A stretch of DNA of 64,000 nt, from assembly GCF_001632365.1 (NCBI RefSeq), contig NW_024468539.1, positions 248,001-312,000 on the forward strand, given 5' to 3'. The stretch comes from Laetiporus sulphureus 93-53. Lineage: Eukaryota > Basidiomycota > Agaricomycetes > Polyporales > Laetiporaceae. Shown here one piece after another: positions 60,062 through 64,000 of this stretch. The notes below the pieces were generated by a model, which was not told where the DNA came from, ran no database searches, and saw only the letters and a list, made by a program, of their open reading frames with translations. Position numbers and translations under genes: made by a program. Numbering within the stretch: position 1 is the first letter of the stretch; every line of letters starts with the position of its first letter.

Positions 60062-61158
60062 ATGCTTGCGAACAAGTCTCGTTGGGCGCTCCTTTCGCTC
60101 TGCCTGCTCGTGGCATCTGGGCTTGGGGTTGGTGCACAGGACACTAGTTCGAGCGCGTCGGTTTCAGTAACAGGTACGTTTTTTCCCTTGTTTGCTGCCC
60201 TCTCCCAGAGGAGTCGAATGTCGGGTTGGGAGGTGAAAAGTTTGACCAGACGCGAGGGTGTAGCGCCGCCGTTCGCGTTAGGTTGGGGCGCTCTTGTTTA
60301 TGGCCCTCACTCTGTGAGGCGTGCTCAATATGGTTGGGCACTTCCCGGATGTATACGCGCTCGTGCGTGTGTTCTCATCGGACGTTTGCGATCCTGTCAT
60401 ACAACATCTACCTCTACTCGCAACGCCGATTCGGGTGCTAACGAAGCTTTCCAGCGTCCTCATCGGCCGCCAGCTCTGGTACCACCGCTGTCGTATCCGC
60501 TACGTCAACAGTGTCAGGTTCAGGCACCAGCTCGAGCGTTTCGCTCCCCAGTTCGGGTGTGTATGAGAACGCGCTGCCTTTTACGGTTCGCCTGTGCTGA
60601 CATGCTCTCTCCTGCCCTGCAGCCCCTCCCTCGGCGAGCGTCTCCCCTTCTGCGGACAGCAGCAGCGTCATCGCGAGCTCGACAGCGAGCGCAAGCGAAA
60701 ACAGCAGTGGCATCGCCTCCTCGTCCGGGAGCGGCACGGCAAGCTCTGCAGGTACCTCGGTCTCGGTGTCCACGTCAGTGTCAGTCACGGTGTCATCCTC
60801 TGTCGTGCCCAATTCGAGTGGATCGGTGACCGCGTCTTCTGCATCTAGTTCCGTCTCTTCCGCGCCGGCATCTGTGCCATCCTCGACCACCGAAGTCATT
60901 GCCACCACCGAGACCGTCGCGGTGCCGACGTCCACGGTGGCTGCTGTTGGGTCTTCGACGGGCGTGACGACGCGCTCGCCGGTGGTATCGTACGCTACGG
61001 TTCAAGCTTCTGCGACCACATCGACGGAAACCGCTGCGGGAGCGACGGGATCAACGATATCGAAGTCGTCCAGTGCATACGGCCTTCATGAGCAAGCGAA
61101 TGGGCTGGGGGTCATCGCCGCCATGGCTCTCGTCCCGCTTGCTTTGGCTGTACTCTAG
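60062..61158 (+). CDS. Ser/Thr-rich GPI-type cell surface protein
   Basis: Three exons, from 60062 to 60173, from 60455, and the last to 61158, joined by phase-1 introns (the first about 280 nt). The N-terminal signal peptide (MLANKSRWALLSLCLLVASG) is followed by a low-complexity mature part made almost wholly of Ser, Thr, Ala and Val (for example TSSSASVSVT and SSGSGTASSAGTSVSVSTS). It ends in a hydrophobic tail (ANGLGVIAAMALVPLALAVL) preceded by small residues, as in GPI-anchored proteins. It is likely to be heavily O-mannosylated and attached to membrane or wall. No catalytic domain. The start at 60062 is preferred over upstream non-ATG codons. Confidence 0.7.
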
Positions 61159-61854
61159 GGTGATCAGCATACCCGGTTGGCCGTCTTTGTCCTGCAACCG
61201 ATACCATTCACGGCCGCGCAACGCCCTTCACCTCAATGTTTCATTTTGTTTCGGCTCCTCGAAGCCCCCGCCGTTGTAAACGGACCTGTTACTTGTGGCC
61301 TGGCGTCGGGTAATGAGTTGTACTTGATGTATGTGTACGACGTATACCGACTGTCCTCGTTACGATGGGTATTGTACTTACGTTTGAAAACCATAATAAT
61401 GTCTCTTCGGTCGTCATCATCGGTCTCGCGTCACATCGACGCCTCCGTCACGCAGAGCGGGCGTGAGATCCGGCAAGGGGGGCCGGCGCGTGGAATCGGA
61501 AAAGGCTATATTGAAAGGACGCGCCGCGGCCGGCAGTGGGCCTAAAAGGGATATATCGCTCACCGCCGCGGTCACAGCATCTGAGGGCGAGTGTGACTTG
61601 TGTGACATGATGGAGAACAAGGGGCGGCTGAGCAAGCAACGGACGTTGACCGTCGTCTAAATCCCTCCAAGCCGCCGCCGCCGCCCGCCACCGCGAACTC
61701 GCCATCCTCTCCTCCATCCTCCTTATATTCCTCCTCCCTTGCCTTGTCGCGGAAATCCTCCTTTGCTCGCGCGACGCCCACCACCTGCTCGCATTCACTC
61801 TCGCGCGGCTAGCATCACTCACAGTGGTGAACACACAACGCCACCTCCGCCGCC
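61159..61854. other. Upstream region of the G-alpha gene
   Basis: No coding signal of its own. From about 61670 the coding strand becomes CT-rich (gccatcctctcctccatcct), probably the promoter/leader of the G-alpha gene. Confidence 0.4.
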
Positions 61855-63122
61855 ATGGGCAACTGTATCTCAGCCCAGGACCGCGAGGCTCTACAACGCT
61901 CGCAAGAGATCGACCGTCAGATCGAAGAGGATTCACGCAAGTTCAAGAAGGAATGCAAGATTCTCCTTCTCGGTTCGGGCGAGTCGGGCAAGAGCACCAT
62001 CGTCAAGCAGATGAAGATCATTCATCAGGACGGGTACACAAAGCCAGAGCTCATGACTTTCCGCACCACTGTCTACCGCAACCTCCTCGAGAGCGCGCAT
62101 AACGTCATCCTCGCCATGCGCAAGATCGGCGTCGACTGTGTTCAGCCAGAGAACCGCGCCCGCACGGAGCGTATTCTCGACTACGAGGTTCTTCCTGATC
62201 CGGGCTTTTACTTCTCTGAGGAGATGGCGCACGCAGTCTACGAGCTCTGGCAGGATCCCATCATCCCAGAGCTCATGGACCACAGCAGCGAGTTCTATCT
62301 CATGGACAGTGCAAGCTAGTGCGTGTGGTGTCTCCTGCTCTGCGCCACTCACTAATGTCGCGCAGCTTCTTCACAGAAGCCTTACGAATAGGGACGCCGG
62401 ATTACGTACCTACCGAGACGGACGTACTACGCGCGCGAGCGAAGAGCACAGGGATTACAGAGACGAGATTCAGCCTAGGACCATTATCGTAAGTTTCTAT
62501 CAATGCGTCATCAATAACTCTGTTCACTGGTGCAAGAATACACATGTTCGATGTTGGTGGGCAGCGGTCAGAACGAAAGAAGTGGATACATTGTTTCGAG
62601 AGCGTGACAAGCATCATCTTCTGCACGGCACTCAGTGAGTACGATCAGGTCCTGCTGGAAGAGCGTAAACAGGTGCGTCACCCTGCATATCTGCCGTTCC
62701 ATCATTGTTGACGCCACCGGTAGAATCGGATGGCAGAGTCGCTGGTATTGTTTGATTCCGTGATCAATTCGCGATGGTTCCTGCGCACTTCGATCATCCT
62801 TTTCTTGAACAAGATCGACGTCTTCAAGGCAAAGCTTCCGAAGGTTCCTCTCGAGAAGTATTTCCCGGAGTATACAGGCGGGCCGGATATAAACAAGGCG
62901 GCAAAGTATATCCTGTGGAGGTTCATGCAGGCAAATCGGGCGCGATTAAGCGTCTATCCACAGTACGTTTTCGTTACGTATCAAACTACTGCAACTTTCT
63001 TTTGACGCATCTGCTCGCAAAGTGTGACACAAGCGACAGATACCGGCAATATTCGCATGGTGTTCGCTGCGGTCAAGGAGACGATCTTGCAAAATGCCTT
63101 GAAGGATTCCGGCATCTTGTGA
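61855..63122 (+). CDS. Heterotrimeric G-protein alpha subunit
   Basis: Membrane-anchored GTPase of receptor signalling. The N-terminus MGNCISAQD fits the N-myristoylation motif (Gly2, Ser6) and has a palmitoylatable Cys. The P-loop is [20 protein letters not shown]. After an intron the switch I region reads [14 protein letters not shown] (catalytic Arg), and switch II is [23 protein letters not shown] in [16 protein letters not shown] and TQATDT close to the end complete the guanine site. The protein ends LKDSGIL without the Cys four residues from the end that pertussis toxin modifies, which resembles fungal group III (Gpa3/Gna3-like, cAMP-linked). That grouping is inference. Five or so introns, the first at TA|gtgcgt after DSAS. 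Confidence 0.9.
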
Positions 63123-63854
63123 GCCAGAAAAGCGAGTGCCAGAAACGTTGGTTATGTTGTTTGTGAGTGGTTTCTCTTTCCTGTATCTCTCCGTCATACG
63201 CCGAGGCCCAGCGTGCTGATTATTGGTTTGCACAGCTCTTCTGCGGTCTCAGAGTCTCATTTTCTGTATGCATGCACATCATCCCACATCCCCTGGACAT
63301 CTCATATCATCTTCATATCATCTTCTCTCATCTTCCTCTCGTCGGCATCTTTGTCTCTGTGATCCTGGTTCTGGTCTCCCTCTCCCACTCTTATCTGCTC
63401 GTCATCGTGTCCCTTCGTTGCCCTTGCTCACGTTGCACGCCTTCTCTCCCGCACTATCGGCTGCTCGCCGGCCGCAGCCCTGGGCTCCTGGCGGTGGGCG
63501 CTAAGGATACGGCCTCAGGGTAGAGTATCATGCCTGTCTGTTGGACGCCTCACGTCAGCACGTCACCGCATTGCGCAGCTGCACATTCCTTGTTCTACTC
63601 GGTGCAGGCTTGACGTCTGCATAGAATGTCATGTCTTACGCGACACACGATCCCGTCTATGGCTGCGCAAGAAACTAGTCTGGTTCCGGTGGCAACGTTC
63701 AATAGCGCACTCAGCACGTTCGTGCACAATCCTTCGGTGTCGTTATGCGTCTCTTGATCAGTCGAAACGCAGCTACGTAACCCCTATCTATCGCCGTCGA
63801 TCACTGGCGATTCATCGACACGTCAAGTCCACGGCTCTCGTCCCCACCACTTAG
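63123..63854. other. Intergenic, 3' of the G-alpha gene
   Basis: Pyrimidine-rich at 63280-63440 (catctcatatcatcttcatatc). No gene recognised. Confidence 0.4.
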
Positions 63855-64000
63855 ACATTCCTCGTGACTGTACATGATTATTTATATACCTCCCCCACCA
63901 TCCCTGCGCCTGCATCTAGTTCACCACCTTCTAATGACCCTATCGTCCATGCCGCTCCTCGTCGTTTCGAACGTTCCCGGTATACCAAGGTTCCGCCGGA
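63855..64000 (+). mobile_element. Copia-like Pol linker fragment at the window edge
   Basis: An open frame running off the right edge reads PTIPAPASSSPPSNDPIVHA then APRRFERSRYTKVPPG. A Pro/Ser-rich stretch followed by a basic RRxxRxxxxPP motif is typical of the linker between integrase and reverse transcriptase in Ty1/Copia Pol. The frame opens after a stop at 63852-63854, so the upstream part is missing or broken. Identification from about 45 residues is tentative. Confidence 0.4.

Overview
The window looks like nuclear DNA of a filamentous basidiomycete, probably an agaricomycete. The clues are dense introns of about 45-80 nt with GT(A/G)(A/C)GT donors, a NoxR-type oxidase regulator, a Slt2-type TEY MAP kinase, a Plavaka-type transposon common in mushroom-forming fungi, and a fungal crooked-neck/AC40 gene pair. 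Genes lie on both strands with no operons. All calls come from reading the sequence alone; no similarity search was run.

Layout. 1-5.4 kb: no recognisable gene. 5.9-8.4 kb: NADPH-oxidase activator noxR. 9.6-14.5 kb: a decayed Plavaka-type transposon on the minus strand, split by a 547-bp hAT-like non-autonomous element with a perfect 8-bp target duplication. 15.4-26.4 kb: a gene-poor stretch holding at least five small plus-strand genes for signal-peptide proteins of about 56-97 residues. They are cut into tiny exons by introns that are nearly all in phase 1, and the Slt2 MAP kinase (22.7-24.5 kb, minus) lies among them. 28.3-38.0 kb: three copies of an APH-fold kinase gene (two intact, one broken) around a divergent methyltransferase/aldo-keto reductase pair. 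38.3 kb: an intron-containing tRNA-Gln. 38.5-43.8 kb: a Drs2-type phospholipid flippase. 44.4-47.2 kb: a dead SDR copy followed by an intact one. 47.5-49.6 kb: an ABC1/ADCK mitochondrial atypical kinase. 51.0-59.0 kb: Spa2-like polarity scaffold, Clf1 splicing factor and the Rpc40 polymerase subunit. 60.1-63.1 kb: a Ser/Thr-rich GPI-type wall protein and a G-protein alpha subunit. The right edge cuts into a Copia-like Pol fragment.

How the genes fit together. Several conserved genes serve polarised growth and wall signalling (NoxR, Slt2, Spa2, Drs2, G-alpha), but this is neighbourhood, not a proven functional unit. The accessory part (9-33 kb) is where transposons, decayed copies and the small secreted-protein family sit. 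The most unusual signal is that family: every member starts with a similar signal peptide, breaks just after the cleavage region at a phase-1 intron, and continues in exons as short as 15, 30, 33 and 39 nt whose lengths are multiples of three. Exons of this kind can be added, skipped or swapped without changing the frame.
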